NCBI GenBank assembly: GCA_963720765.1
Contig: CAVRGS010000001.1
Span: 248,001-312,000 of the forward strand
DNA from: DASUAS01 sp963720765
GTDB taxonomy: Bacteria > Actinomycetota > Acidimicrobiia > IMCC26256 > DASPTH01
Direction of reading: 5' to 3'
Length of the DNA stretch: 64,000 nucleotides
In this document: piece by piece, positions 29,359-37,702 of the stretch
Position numbering within the stretch: the stretch's first letter is position 1
Layout: every line of letters begins with the position of its first letter
Translations under genes and position numbers: made by a program
Notes under the pieces: generated by a model
What the model was told of the DNA's origin: nothing
What the model saw: only the letters and a program-made list of their open reading frames with translations
Databases searched by the model: none

Positions 29359-30100
29359 GCATCCCGGTGTACGCCCCGCCGTCGACCGGGATGGCCGCGC
29401 CGGTGAGGAACGAGGCGGAGTCGGAGCACAGGAACGCCGCGATCCGCCCGAAGTCGTCCGGTTGCCCGAGGACGCCCGCGGGGATGCCTGCGTCACGGGG
29501 ATCGAGCTCGCCACCGTAGAGCTGGCGGATGCGGTCGGTGTCGTGGAGACCAGGCTGCAGCGAGTTGACGGTGACCCCGTCGCCCGCCACCTCGCGGGCG
29601 AGCGTCTTGAGGAACGCGGTGAGACCTGACCGGCCGACGTTCGACAGGATGAGTCCCGCGATCGGCTGGCGCACGCCCACCGACGTGATCGCGATCACCC
29701 TCCCCCACTGCCGCTCGCGCATCGCCGGCACCGCCGCGCTGCACATCGCGATGTGCGCCAGGCAGGTGAGCTCGATGGCACGGCGGTACGCGTCGAGCGG
29801 CGTGCTGGTGAAGTTGCCGGGCTCCGGACCACCCCCGTTGCACACCAGGATGTCGACACCACCGAGCGCGTCGATCGCGCGCTGCACGAAGCCGGCCGCG
29901 CCCGTTTCGCTGGAGACGTCGGCGACGATCGGGACCGCCTGCGTTCCGATCTCCGCCGCGGCGGCATCGATGTTCGCCCGGGAACGGCTGCAGATGGCGA
30001 CGGTCACGCCCTGTTCGGCGAGGGCCTTGGCCGTGGCGAGGCCCAGCCCACTCGACGCGGCGGCGACCGCGGCCCGGCGCCCCTCGATCCCGTAGTTCAC
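29354..30100 (-). CDS. Short-chain dehydrogenase/reductase lacking the usual catalytic Tyr
   Basis: 248 residues. The Rossmann start AAVAAASSGLGLATAKALAE is a variant TGxxxGxG loop, followed by DILVCNGGGPEPG and a Ser in VIAITSVGV. The YxxxK position reads LSNVGRSGLTAFLKTLAREV: Lys is kept but Asn or Gly stands where Tyr is expected. A subset of SDRs has this LSN form (from memory), so it is a family trait rather than a mutation. GTG 30100 has GAGG eight bases upstream. It closes the MoxR-XdhC run, ten bases after the XdhC-type gene. Confidence 0.8.
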   Translation of the reverse strand: MNYGIEGRRAAVAAASSGLGLATAKALAEQGVTVAICSRSRANIDAAAAEIGTQAVPIVADVSSETGAAGFVQRAIDALGGVDILVCNGGGPEPGNFTSTPLDAYRRAIELTCLAHIAMCSAAVPAMRERQWGRVIAITSVGVRQPIAGLILSNVGRSGLTAFLKTLAREVAGDGVTVNSLQPGLHDTDRIRQLYGGELDPRDAGIPAGVLGQPDDFGRIAAFLCSDSASFLTGAAIPVDGGAYTGML

Positions 30101-30110
30101 AGGTGACACC

Positions 30111-30950
30111 TCATCGGTTGACGGGGCCTGCTTGGTGGACGGGGCCTGCTTGGTGGACGGGGCCTGCTTGGTGGATGGGTCCTTCGCCGTCGCGCAGGGC
30201 GGTGCCGACCCGCCCGGTGCGGGCGCCGATGATCTCGGCGCAGATGGACACGGCCGTCTCCTCGGGGGTCCGGGCGCCGATGTCGAGTCCGATCGGCGCG
30301 TGGATCCGGGCCAGCTCGTCGTCGGTGACACCGGCATCGCGCAGGCGCTCGGTGCGCTTGCCGTGCGTCTTGCGCGAGCCCATGGCACCGAGGTACCCGA
30401 CGCGGGTGGCGAGCGATCCGACGATCGCGGGCACGTCGAACTTGCTGTCGTGGGTGAGCACGCAGACCGCGTCGCGCGGCCCCAGGTCGTCCCGCACCTT
30501 CTCGAGGTAGCGATTGGGCCATTCGTTGACGACCTCGTCGGCCATCGGGAAGCGCGCGCGGGTGGCGAACACCGCGCGGGCGTCGCACACGACGACGCGA
30601 TAGCCCAACACCTTGGCGATGCTCGCAAGCGCCCGCGTGAAGTCGACGGCACCGAAGATGATCATCTTCGGCGGTGGCGCGAACGACTCGATGAACACCG
30701 CGACGACGTCTTCCCGCGCCTCGCCATGTGCCCCGTAGTGACGCGTGGACGTGAGTCCCGACTCGAGCTCCCCGAGCGCATCACGCGCCACCACGCGGTC
30801 GAGATCGGCATCGCCCAGCGTGCCGAGTGGCTCACCGCCCGGCCGCACGAGGAGCTTGGCCCCGATGCCCGGACCCGCGGTGACCGTGGCCAGCGCAACG
30901 GGTTCCTCGCCGCGCAGCGCGTCGCGCAGGCTCTCGTAGACGGACGTCAT
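30111..30950 (-). CDS. XdhC/CoxI family protein (full-length type) with C-terminal repeat tail
   Basis: 279 residues. The N-terminal XdhC_CoxI segment is degenerate. The C-terminal Rossmann domain is clear: KMIIFGAVDFTRALASIAKV, CVLTHDSKFDVPAI, YLGAMGSRKTHGKR and IGLDIGARTPEETAVSI. XdhC proteins bind and help insert the sulfurated molybdenum cofactor into xanthine or CO dehydrogenase-type enzymes. The last 20 residues repeat HQAGPV three times and are encoded by an 18-bp tandem repeat, which suggests slippage has extended the C-terminus. No dehydrogenase subunit gene is in the window. Confidence 0.85.
   Translation of the reverse strand: MTSVYESLRDALRGEEPVALATVTAGPGIGAKLLVRPGGEPLGTLGDADLDRVVARDALGELESGLTSTRHYGAHGEAREDVVAVFIESFAPPPKMIIFGAVDFTRALASIAKVLGYRVVVCDARAVFATRARFPMADEVVNEWPNRYLEKVRDDLGPRDAVCVLTHDSKFDVPAIVGSLATRVGYLGAMGSRKTHGKRTERLRDAGVTDDELARIHAPIGLDIGARTPEETAVSICAEIIGARTGRVGTALRDGEGPIHQAGPVHQAGPVHQAGPVNR
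30123..30176. repeat. 18-bp tandem repeat, three copies, within a coding end
   Basis: Units GGGGCCTGCTTGGTGGAC at 30123-30140, 30141-30158 and 30159-30176 (last base changed). On the minus strand they encode H-Q-A-G-P-V repeats at the C-terminus of the XdhC-type protein. Eighteen bases keep the frame. Confidence 0.9.
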
Positions 30951-31020
30951 GACGCATCTGGCGTGGTTCGTGTGCAGCTACGGCACACCGGCCACGCCAG
31001 AACAGGAGCGGTCGGCACGT

Positions 31021-31338
31021 TCACCAGTCGAGGGGTTCGACGAAGAGGTGGATGGTGCCGCCGCAGGTGAGGCCGACCGCGAACGCCTCGTCGTCGGAGT
31101 ACCCGAAGGTGATGATGCCCCGCTCCCGTTCCCCGGCCAGCACCTCGAGCGCGGCGGTGACGACCGCCCCCTCGACGCACCCGCCGGACACGGAACCTGC
31201 GACCTCGCCGTCGTCGCTCACGGCCATGGTGGCACCGGGATCGCGCGGCGCGGAGCCCTCGAGCGCGACGACGCGCGCCACCGCGACCCGATGGCCGCCG
31301 GCGCGCCAGCGTTCGATGTCGTTGAGGACCTCTTTCAT
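31021..31338 (-). CDS. XdhC/CoxI N-terminal-domain protein
   Basis: 105 residues, only the N-terminal XdhC_CoxI domain: VAVARVVALEGSAPRDPGAT, VAGSVSGGCVEGAVV and ITFGYSDDEAFAVGLTCGGTI. The G-S-V-S-G-G-C-V-E loop with Cys is the family hallmark. Together with the preceding Rossmann-type gene it makes a split XdhC pair, as in cox operons (CoxF/CoxI). The start region consists of short repeats, each carrying ATGAAAG, so ATG 31338, 31365 and an out-of-frame ATG 31379 all exist; 31338 has the normal family start. Confidence 0.8.
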   Translation of the reverse strand: MKEVLNDIERWRAGGHRVAVARVVALEGSAPRDPGATMAVSDDGEVAGSVSGGCVEGAVVTAALEVLAGERERGIITFGYSDDEAFAVGLTCGGTIHLFVEPLDW

Positions 31339-31380
31339 GTGCCAGCTTTCAGTGCCAGCTTTCATGTGGCGGCTTTCATC
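31332..31380. repeat. Short 13-14-bp repeats carrying successive ATG codons
   Basis: On the plus strand CTTTCATGTGCCAG, CTTTCAGTGCCAG, CTTTCATGTGGCGG and CTTTCATC follow one another. Read on the minus strand they place ATGAAAG at 31379, 31365 and 31338, across the junction of the VWA stop and the XdhC start. Confidence 0.7.
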
Positions 31381-32525
31381 GGGCGCGCTCCAACTTCTCT
31401 CCGGACACGATGCGGGCCAGCTGCTCCAGCGACGCGAGGTTGTGACCCTCGACGAACTCGTCAACGTGTGGCAGGGCGGCCGCCATTCCCCGCGCCAACG
31501 GCGCGAAGTTGGGCGACGACTTCAAGGGGTTCACCCACACCACCTGGTGCGCCACCCGGTGCAGGCGCTCCATCTGCTCTCCGAGCACCTCGGGATCGCC
31601 GCGATCCCACCCGTCGGAGAGGATGACGACGACCGCGCCGCGCGCCATGCCCCGCACGCCCCACTCGTCGTTGAACTGGCGCAGTCCCTCGCCGAGGCGC
31701 GTCCCGCCCGACCAGTCGGTGACCCGCTTCGCCGCAGCTGCGATGGCGGCGTCGGGGTCGCGACTCGAGAGCTCCCGCGTGATCCGGGTGAGGCGCGTGC
31801 CGATGGCGAAGGCCTCGACCCTTCCCCGCCCCACGACCGCGGCGTGGAGGAAGCGCACGATGCCGCGCGCGTAGGCCTCCATCGATCCGCTGACGTCGCA
31901 CAGCAGCACGAGTCGGCGCGGACGCAGCGCGGGTTCGACGAACGCGCGCGAGATGGGCTCGCCCCCGGCGCGCAGCGCGCGCCTGACGGTGCGGCGCAGG
32001 TCGGGACGGCCCCGTTCGCGAGAGCTGGCGCGCATCCGACGGGATCGGCGCATCGACCCGGCCATGCGCAGGTCGTCCATCAATCGGCGCGACTCCGCGA
32101 ACTCGTCGGGGCTGTAGTGGGCGAAGTCGCGCTCGACGCAGCACCTCGGCGCGGCTGTAGCGCACCGCGAGCGTGGGAGCGTCGCGCGGTTCGCCGTCGT
32201 CGTCCTCGGGAGCGTCGTCGTCGCGATCGGTGTCGAAGGCGAGGATGATCTCCTGCTCCTCCACCGTGGCGGTGCGCAACTGGTACACGCGCTCCCACCA
32301 CGCCGCGAAGCTCCGGTCGTAGAGCTCGATGTCCTCGGGGCGGCTCACGAGCGTCGCCCGGCCGGCCCAGTACACCGAGTCGCGCGTCGACACGCCGACC
32401 GCGCCGAGCGCCTCCGCGAACAGGATCGTCGTCCCCACCGGGACGTCGAGGCCCGCGCCCCGAAGCACGCGGGCGAAGCCGACCGCCAAGCGGTCGACGT
32501 CGACACCGGGGTCAGTGTCAGGCAC
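31376..32525 (-). CDS. VWA-domain CoxE-like protein (frameshifted)
   Basis: About 383 residues. N-terminal helical part (VDRLAVGFARVLRGAGLDVP, DSVYWAGRATLVSRPEDIEL), an acidic spacer, and a C-terminal von Willebrand A domain with MIDAS motif LLCDVSGSMEAYARG and VILSDGWDRGDPEVL. With a MoxR ATPase partner, CoxE-type proteins act as metal-cluster insertases for CO dehydrogenase-like enzymes. The frame breaks at about 32136: removing one base gives AEVLRERDFAHYSPDEFAES. GTG 32525 overlaps the MoxR stop by eight bases. Confidence 0.83.
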
Positions 32526-33417
32526 TGCGCTCCGTCGCGGTCCTGACCAGCTGCTCGATCCCCGCGGCCCGAGTGCGCTCCTGGTCTTCGCGGTACTTGA
32601 GGATGGTGCCCAGTGTGACCTCGACCGAGCGTTCGTCGATGGTGGTACGACCGAGCGCGGCGAGCGCGTTGGCCCAGTCGATCGTCTCCGCGACCCCCGG
32701 CGGCTTGTAGAGCTCCAGGTCGCGCATCGTCTCGACCGCGGCCGCGACCTCACGTGCCAACTGGTCGGGCACCTCGGGCGCGCGCACGCGGAGGATGGCG
32801 AGCTCCCGCTCGAAGTCGGGATGCGCGATCCAGTGGTACAGGCAGCGACGCTTGAGCGCGTCGTGCACGTCGCGGGTCCGGTTGGAGGTGACCACGACCA
32901 GGGGCGGTACCTCGGCGTGGAACGTGCCGAGCTCCGGCACCGTGACCGTGTAGTCGGAGAGGATCTCGAGCAGAAACGCCTCGAACTCGTCGTCAGCCCG
33001 GTCGACCTCGTCGACGAGCAACACCGGCGGTGCCACCGCGCCCAGCGCGTCGGCTTCGTAGGCGATGGCACGCATGAGGGGGCGCTTCACCAGGAACCGC
33101 TCCGAGTAGAGCTCGTCCTCGACCACTGCGCTGCCGCCGGCCTCGGCGGCGCGGAGGTGCAGGAGCTGGCGGGAGTAGTCCCACTCGTAGACGGCCTGTG
33201 AGGCATCGATGCCCTCGTAGCACTGGAGCCGCACCAGTTCGCCGCCGGTCCAACGGGCCAGCACCTTGGCCACCTCGGTCTTGCCGACCCCGGCCTCGCC
33301 CTCGAGCAGCAGCGGTCGCTGCAACCGGATGGCGAGGAAGATGGCGGTGGCCAGGCCCTCGTCGGCCAGGTAGTCGTGCTGCGCCAGCGCGGCGCGTACG
33401 TCGTCGACGGTCTCCAT
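32518..33417 (-). CDS. MoxR-family AAA+ ATPase (CoxD-like)
   Basis: 299 residues. Walker A is GEAGVGKT (40-47), Walker B is PPVLLVDEVDRADDEFEAFL, sensor 1 is VVVTSNRTRDVHDALKRRC. MoxR ATPases work as chaperones with VWA partners; this one overlaps such a gene. With the XdhC genes it forms a maturation cassette for a molybdenum hydroxylase. The ATG at 33417 immediately follows a 35-bp tandem repeat that supplies further ATG codons upstream in shifting frames. Confidence 0.9.
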   Translation of the reverse strand: METVDDVRAALAQHDYLADEGLATAIFLAIRLQRPLLLEGEAGVGKTEVAKVLARWTGGELVRLQCYEGIDASQAVYEWDYSRQLLHLRAAEAGGSAVVEDELYSERFLVKRPLMRAIAYEADALGAVAPPVLLVDEVDRADDEFEAFLLEILSDYTVTVPELGTFHAEVPPLVVVTSNRTRDVHDALKRRCLYHWIAHPDFERELAILRVRAPEVPDQLAREVAAAVETMRDLELYKPPGVAETIDWANALAALGRTTIDERSVEVTLGTILKYREDQERTRAAGIEQLVRTATERSA

Positions 33418-33557
33418 CAGTTCTGGTCGATTCCGCTCCGCTGCATCTCCATCAGCCCTGGTCGATTCCGCTCCGCTGCATCTCCATCAGTTCTGGTCGA
33501 TTCCGCTCCGCTGCATCTCCATCAGTTCTGGTCGATTCCGCTCCGCTGCATCTCCAT
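33418..33557. repeat. 35-bp tandem repeat, four copies, at the 5' end of the MoxR gene
   Basis: Units at 33418-33452, 33453-33487, 33488-33522 and 33523-33557 begin CAGTTCTGGTCGATTCCGCT and end CCGCTGCATCTCCAT. Unit 2 differs by TT to CC. On the minus strand each contains ATGGAGATGC, close to the real start ATGGAGACCG. A fragment of the gene start seems to be part of the unit. There are no spacers, so it is not CRISPR. Confidence 0.95.
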
Positions 33558-33588
33558 CAGCCCGAATCGTACCGGGCGTTCCCGCAGG

Positions 33589-34362
33589 TCAGAGGGCGAA
33601 CGAGTAGCCGCCGTTCACCGGGTACGTCTGGCCGGTGATCCACTCCGCCTGGGGGCTGGCGAGGAACGTGCACATGGCGGCGATGTCGCTCGGCAGACCG
33701 CGGCGCTTGATGACGTACTTCTTCACCAGCCGCTCGGCGTGCGGATCGTTGGCGGGATCGATGCCCTGCGTGTTCATGGTGCCCAGCGCGACGCAGTTGA
33801 CGGTGATGTTGTTGCGCCCGACCTCACGCGCGACGGAGCGGCAGAAGCCGGCCGCGCCGGCCTTCGCGGCCGAATACGCCGGCATGTGCGTCTCTCCGAC
33901 GCGCGCGGTGTCCGAGATGACGGTGACGATCCGACCCCAGTCGGCCTCGATCATCCCCGGCAGCGCAGCGCGGACCGCGTACATCACCCCGTAGAGGTTC
34001 ACCTTGATGAACCCTTCCCAGTCGGCGGGATCGGTGTCGACCAGACGAGCGAGATCCTCCATGCCCATCGTCGTCGCACGCCCCGCGTTCCCGGCGTTGT
34101 TCACGAGGATGTCGACCGGCCCGGCGTCGTCGATCGCGGCCACGACCGCCGGGTAGTCGGTGACGTCGAACACCGAGGGGCGCGCCTGTCCCCCGTCGGC
34201 GACGATGCCGTCGACGACGCGTTGGGCGCGCTCGAGCACGAGGTCGTTCACCAGCACCTCGGCGCCGGCTTGCGCGAGGGTGCGGGCGATCTCTTCCCCC
34301 ACTCCCTGCCCGGCACCGGTGACCAGCGCGCGGTGGCCGGCGAGGTCGATCTCATACGTCAT
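33589..34362 (-). CDS. Short-chain dehydrogenase/reductase
   Basis: 257 residues, classical SDR. Cofactor loop LVTGAGQGVGEEIA (TGxxxGxG), DILVNNAGNAG, Ser in IVTVISDTARVG and the catalytic Y-x3-K in MPAYSAAKAGAAGF. The C-terminus WITGQTYPVNGGYSF is standard. It reduces or oxidises a hydroxy/keto pair with NAD(P). Located directly upstream (in transcription, downstream) of a CoA-transferase gene 16 bases away, so it probably handles a hydroxyacyl-CoA in the same pathway, which is inference. Confidence 0.88.
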   Translation of the reverse strand: MTYEIDLAGHRALVTGAGQGVGEEIARTLAQAGAEVLVNDLVLERAQRVVDGIVADGGQARPSVFDVTDYPAVVAAIDDAGPVDILVNNAGNAGRATTMGMEDLARLVDTDPADWEGFIKVNLYGVMYAVRAALPGMIEADWGRIVTVISDTARVGETHMPAYSAAKAGAAGFCRSVAREVGRNNITVNCVALGTMNTQGIDPANDPHAERLVKKYVIKRRGLPSDIAAMCTFLASPQAEWITGQTYPVNGGYSFAL

Positions 34363-34378
34363 GGGTGCTCCTGTGGGT

Positions 34379-35530
34379 TCAGACCGCGCCGCGGTCGTGG
34401 AAACCGGCGATCTCGTCGGCGGTGAAGCCGGCGTCGGCCAGCGCGGTGTCGGTGTGCTCGCTCAACGCCGGCGGCGGGGCGAGGTGGACCGGCCGTTCGG
34501 CGCCGGTCGCGTCGCGCAGACGCACCGGGGTGCGCAGCACGCGCGTGTGGGCGTCGTCATCGAGCTCGACCAGCGCGGTGCGTGCGGCGAGGTGCGGATC
34601 GTCGAGGAGCTCCTCGATGTCGCGCACGGGGCCGACCGCCGCGCCCGCGTCGGCCAGCTGCGCCTCCCACTCGGCGGCCGGCCTGGTCGCGAAGACCGCG
34701 GCCAGCTCTTCGGCCAGAGCGGACTGTCCGCCCGGCGGGTTCATCAACGAATCGGCAAGATCGGGCCGGTCGATGGCGGCGCAGAACGCAGACCATGTGC
34801 GCGGCTCGGCGGCCGCGAGGGTGACCAGCTTGCCGTCGGCCGCGCGGTAGGCCCGACGCGAGGCGGCTTCACCCCACCCGGCCGGCTGGCCGGCGGCGAC
34901 GCGCGCCACCGCTTCGCCCAACACCCAGGTGGCGCTGTCGACGATCGCGGTGTCGACGAACGCGCCCTTCCCCGTGCGGTCGCGTTCGGTGAGCGCAGCG
35001 AGGATGCCGATCACCGCGATCAACGAGCCGAAGGGCACCGCGAGCACGAAGTCGGGCGTCGGGGGGACGGTGTCTCCTGCCATCAGCGCCATGAGGCCGG
35101 AGTAGCCGAGGAAGGTGATGTCGTGCGCCGGACGCTTGGCGTAGGGACTTCGCTCGCCGAAGCCCGAGATCGTGCACCACACGAGGCCGGGCTGGTCGTG
35201 AACGAGGGTGGCGAAGTCGACGCCCTGGGCAGTGAGTCCCGCCGGCAGGCCCGATTCGATCACCACGTCGACCTGCGCGATCAGGCGCCGGAGCACGGCG
35301 GGCGCGTCGTCGTGCTTCAGGTCGAGGGTCATCGCCCGCTTGCCGCGGTGGTACGCCTCCATGGCGCCGGGGATCATGCGGGTCGTGTCGCCGGTGCCGC
35401 GCGATTCGACGCGCAGGACGTCGGCGCCGAGGTCGGCGAGAACACCGGTGCAGTACGCACCGGGTTGCGCGCGCGAGAGGTCGAGCACACGCAGGTGTGA
35501 GAGCGGTCCGTCGGTCACGCCGCTGGTCAT
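34379..35530 (-). CDS. CaiB/BaiF family III CoA-transferase
   Basis: 383 residues. LRVLDLSRAQPGAYCTGVLA and DVLRVESRGTGDTTR open the fold; RPAHDITFLGYSGLMALM carries the Asp that forms the acyl-enzyme anhydride in family III. GLTAQGVDFATL and the RDRTGKGAFVDTAIVDSATW stretch are also typical. It moves CoA between carboxylic acids; Acidimicrobiia have many such genes for steroid or aromatic catabolism. It starts seven bases from the end of the small gene upstream. Confidence 0.88.
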   Translation of the reverse strand: MTSGVTDGPLSHLRVLDLSRAQPGAYCTGVLADLGADVLRVESRGTGDTTRMIPGAMEAYHRGKRAMTLDLKHDDAPAVLRRLIAQVDVVIESGLPAGLTAQGVDFATLVHDQPGLVWCTISGFGERSPYAKRPAHDITFLGYSGLMALMAGDTVPPTPDFVLAVPFGSLIAVIGILAALTERDRTGKGAFVDTAIVDSATWVLGEAVARVAAGQPAGWGEAASRRAYRAADGKLVTLAAAEPRTWSAFCAAIDRPDLADSLMNPPGGQSALAEELAAVFATRPAAEWEAQLADAGAAVGPVRDIEELLDDPHLAARTALVELDDDAHTRVLRTPVRLRDATGAERPVHLAPPPALSEHTDTALADAGFTADEIAGFHDRGAV

Positions 35531-35537
35531 CGGTGCA

Positions 35538-35744
35538 TCAACCGACCCGCACTTCGACGTCGCCGCCGACGGCCGCGGGGTACGCGTGCCAGCGATCGGC
35601 GTTGTCCTCGATCAGGCACACCATCTCGTCGCGACCGAGGAACGGCGCGTCGACGCGCGCCACGGTGAATTCCTGACCCGCGTAGCGCACGACGTCGCCC
35701 GCATGCACGTCGTCGACCTTCTTCGTCTGCCATTCGTCGGCCAT
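35538..35744 (-). CDS. Small 68-residue conserved-looking protein, function unknown
   Basis: ATG 35744. MADEWQTKKVDDVHAGDVVR, then YAGQEFTVARVDAPFLG, resembles a small SH3-like or PRC-type beta barrel that opens with a VxxGDxVRYxG turn. No catalytic residues are evident. It sits in line between a beta-lactamase-fold gene and the CoA-transferase with short gaps, so it is likely cotranscribed. I do not recognise a named family. Confidence 0.6.
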   Translation of the reverse strand: MADEWQTKKVDDVHAGDVVRYAGQEFTVARVDAPFLGRDEMVCLIEDNADRWHAYPAAVGGDVEVRVG

Positions 35745-35762
35745 TCGTCGATTCCTCTCGAG

Positions 35763-36938
35763 TCAGTCGGTCGCGGCGGTGAGCTCGACCGACGGGAAGG
35801 GCTTGTCGCGGCCCGGCGCGCCCGATGCGACGAGGCCGAGGTCTTCGTAGAGCGCGGTGGTGACCGCGTCGAGGCGGAGGTAGTGGTCGTCGTTGCCGCA
35901 CATGCCGTTGGTCTGGACGACTGCGACGAGTCCGTGCTCGGGGTCGGCGAACGAGATCGCCGACAGGGCGCCGCCGTGCCCGAACGCGCGTGGCGAGGCG
36001 TGGCGACCCATGGCGTACGCGTCGACCGCGAAGCCGAGACCCCAGTCGCACTGCGCGTGGAACGTCTCGTCGTAGAGCCCGACGCGGTGGCGGGCGGTGA
36101 TCGCTTCGACGGTCTGCGGTCCGAGCACCCGTGGGCCGTCGAGCGCGCCACCCGCGAGCAGCGCCTCGTACAGGCGGCCGAGCTGGCGCAGCGGGCCGCG
36201 CCCGCCACCGCCGGGGACGCAGCGGGCGACGAACTCCGGGCTGTCGAAGGTGTCGAGGGCGATGGCGGCGCCGGTGGCGGTGCTGTGCATGGTGCCGATC
36301 CGGTCCCCGTACCCCTCGACGACCTCGGTCGCCATGCCCACCCAGCAGTCGTCCATGCCGAGCGGCGTGAACACCTCGTCTCGCACGTAGGTCTCGAACC
36401 GACGCCCGTCGAGCCGGTGGACGATCTCGGCCAGGATGGTCATCCCGCAGGCGAGGTGGTACCCGGCTCGCTGACCGGGGACCCAGTCGATCTCGGGTTC
36501 GATCGCGCAGATCCCGGCGACGACCTCGTCCCAGTAGTCGGTGCCGGCGGCGGTGCTCGCCACCGCGTCAGCGCCGCGGATGCCCGCGGTGTGCGTGAGG
36601 AGGTGCCGCAGCGTGATGCGGTCCTTGCCGTGCGCGCCGAACTCGGGGACGTACCGCACCACCGGATCGTCGAGTTCGAGCGCGCCGCGCTCCCATTGCT
36701 GGGCGATCGCCACCGCGACGCTCGGCTTCGTCATCGAGAACCAGATGACCATCGAGTCGGGAGTCATCGGTGTACCGGCGCGAGCTTGGCCGACACCGAC
36801 ATCGGCGACGGGCTCGCCGGCGACCGACACGTACAGCAGCGCGCCGGGGTGCAGACCGCGTTCGATGCCGTCGACGAGGGACGCCAACGCACGCGGCACC
36901 GCCGCCGCGCCGCTCCCCTCGATGGTCAGGTCCCCCAC
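35763..36938 (-). CDS. Serine hydrolase of the beta-lactamase (class C)/esterase family
   Basis: 391 residues. The S-x-x-K catalytic pair is SMTK (68-71) in VIWFSMTKPSVAVA. A YHLACG segment stands at the Y-x-N position and FGHGGALSAISF supplies the H-G-G triad. LTHTAGIRG is a further family marker. No signal peptide, so it is probably a cytoplasmic esterase or amidase rather than a penicillin-binding protein. GTG 36938 lies eight bases after a TAGCGT box. Confidence 0.85.
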   Translation of the reverse strand: MGDLTIEGSGAAAVPRALASLVDGIERGLHPGALLYVSVAGEPVADVGVGQARAGTPMTPDSMVIWFSMTKPSVAVAIAQQWERGALELDDPVVRYVPEFGAHGKDRITLRHLLTHTAGIRGADAVASTAAGTDYWDEVVAGICAIEPEIDWVPGQRAGYHLACGMTILAEIVHRLDGRRFETYVRDEVFTPLGMDDCWVGMATEVVEGYGDRIGTMHSTATGAAIALDTFDSPEFVARCVPGGGGRGPLRQLGRLYEALLAGGALDGPRVLGPQTVEAITARHRVGLYDETFHAQCDWGLGFAVDAYAMGRHASPRAFGHGGALSAISFADPEHGLVAVVQTNGMCGNDDHYLRLDAVTTALYEDLGLVASGAPGRDKPFPSVELTAATD

Positions 36939-36946
36939 GCCCGGTG

Positions 36947-36952
36947 ACGCTA
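36947..36952 (-). promoter_or_regulatory. TAGCGT -10 box, leaderless serine hydrolase
   Basis: On the minus strand TAGCGT is followed by CACCGGGC (eight bases) and GTG 36938. It lies in the 41-base gap to the divergent DUF202 genes. Confidence 0.5.
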
Positions 36953-36979
36953 ACCGTCATCATCGTGAGCGGGCGAGCC

Positions 36980-37348
36980 ATGATGGCGGCCATGGACGAC
37001 GTCGCACCCGACCCTCAACCCGACGTCCAGCTCTCGTTCGCCAACGAGCGGACCTTCCTCGCCTGGGAGCGCACGGCCCTCGGTCTCATCACCGCCGGTC
37101 TCGCCATCACGCAGCTGCTCCCCTCGTTCGACTTCCCCGGCGGACGGCGTCTCATCGGTCTGCCCCTCATCGCGCTCGGCATCGTGATCGCCGCGGTGAG
37201 CTACTGGGAGTGGCGGCGCAACCAGGACGCCATCCGCTGCGAACGCCCGATCCCCAGCTCGCACCTGCCGTTCATCGTCGCGATCGTGGTGTCGGTCGTC
37301 GCGCTGTTCGGGTTCATCCTCGTGATCGTCGAAGGAGCGGGCTCGTGA
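36980..37348 (+). CDS. DUF202 membrane protein (YidH-like), first of a pair
   Basis: About 122 residues. The DUF202 signature FANERTFLAWERTALGLITA is followed by three membrane segments. ATG 36980 (MMAAMDD) is chosen; 36992 is also possible, and neither has a strong Shine-Dalgarno. DUF202 proteins usually occur in pairs, as here, with no agreed function. The stop overlaps the next start as GTGA. Confidence 0.8.
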   Translation: MMAAMDDVAPDPQPDVQLSFANERTFLAWERTALGLITAGLAITQLLPSFDFPGGRRLIGLPLIALGIVIAAVSYWEWRRNQDAIRCERPIPSSHLPFIVAIVVSVVALFGFILVIVEGAGS

Positions 37349-37683
37349 CCCCGGCTCGAGCGAAGCCCGCGCGGACGTCATCGGGCGACGAGCGCACCGA
37401 CCTGGCGTGGAACCGCAGCGGCCTCGCCATCATCGGCTGCGGGCTCGTCGTGACGCGCGGTCTCACCCTCAACGGGTTCGAGCGATCCGACGTCGCCGTG
37501 GGCGCGGTGATCCTGGGGCTCGGCATGTTGAGCTACCTGCTCGCCGGCTGGCACGCTCGCCGCCGCCTCGCACCGGGCCGGGCCGAGCGACCCGCGTCCC
37601 CGGCCGATCTGCTGCCGCTCGCGATCGGCGTGACGACGATCGGAGTCGCCGCGTTCACCCTCGGGCTGCTGTTCCCCGCCTGA
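37345..37683 (+). CDS. DUF202 membrane protein, second of a pair
   Basis: 112 residues. DERTDLAWNRSGLAIIGCGL is a divergent form of the same E-R-T-x-L-A-W-x-R motif, then three membrane segments and a basic loop (HARRRLAPGRAERP). GTG 37345 has GGAG ten bases upstream and overlaps the previous stop. Pairing suggests a heteromeric membrane complex. Confidence 0.8.
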   Translation: MTPARAKPARTSSGDERTDLAWNRSGLAIIGCGLVVTRGLTLNGFERSDVAVGAVILGLGMLSYLLAGWHARRRLAPGRAERPASPADLLPLAIGVTTIGVAAFTLGLLFPA

Positions 37684-37702
37684 GTCGACGGAAGGGTGTC
37701 GG

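Noticed and set aside
33418..33557. CRISPR array
   Set aside because: The 35-bp units are contiguous with no spacers, and no cas gene is present.
35763..36938. Antibiotic-resistance beta-lactamase
   Set aside because: SxxK and HGG motifs are shared with esterases, there is no signal peptide, and no resistance context.
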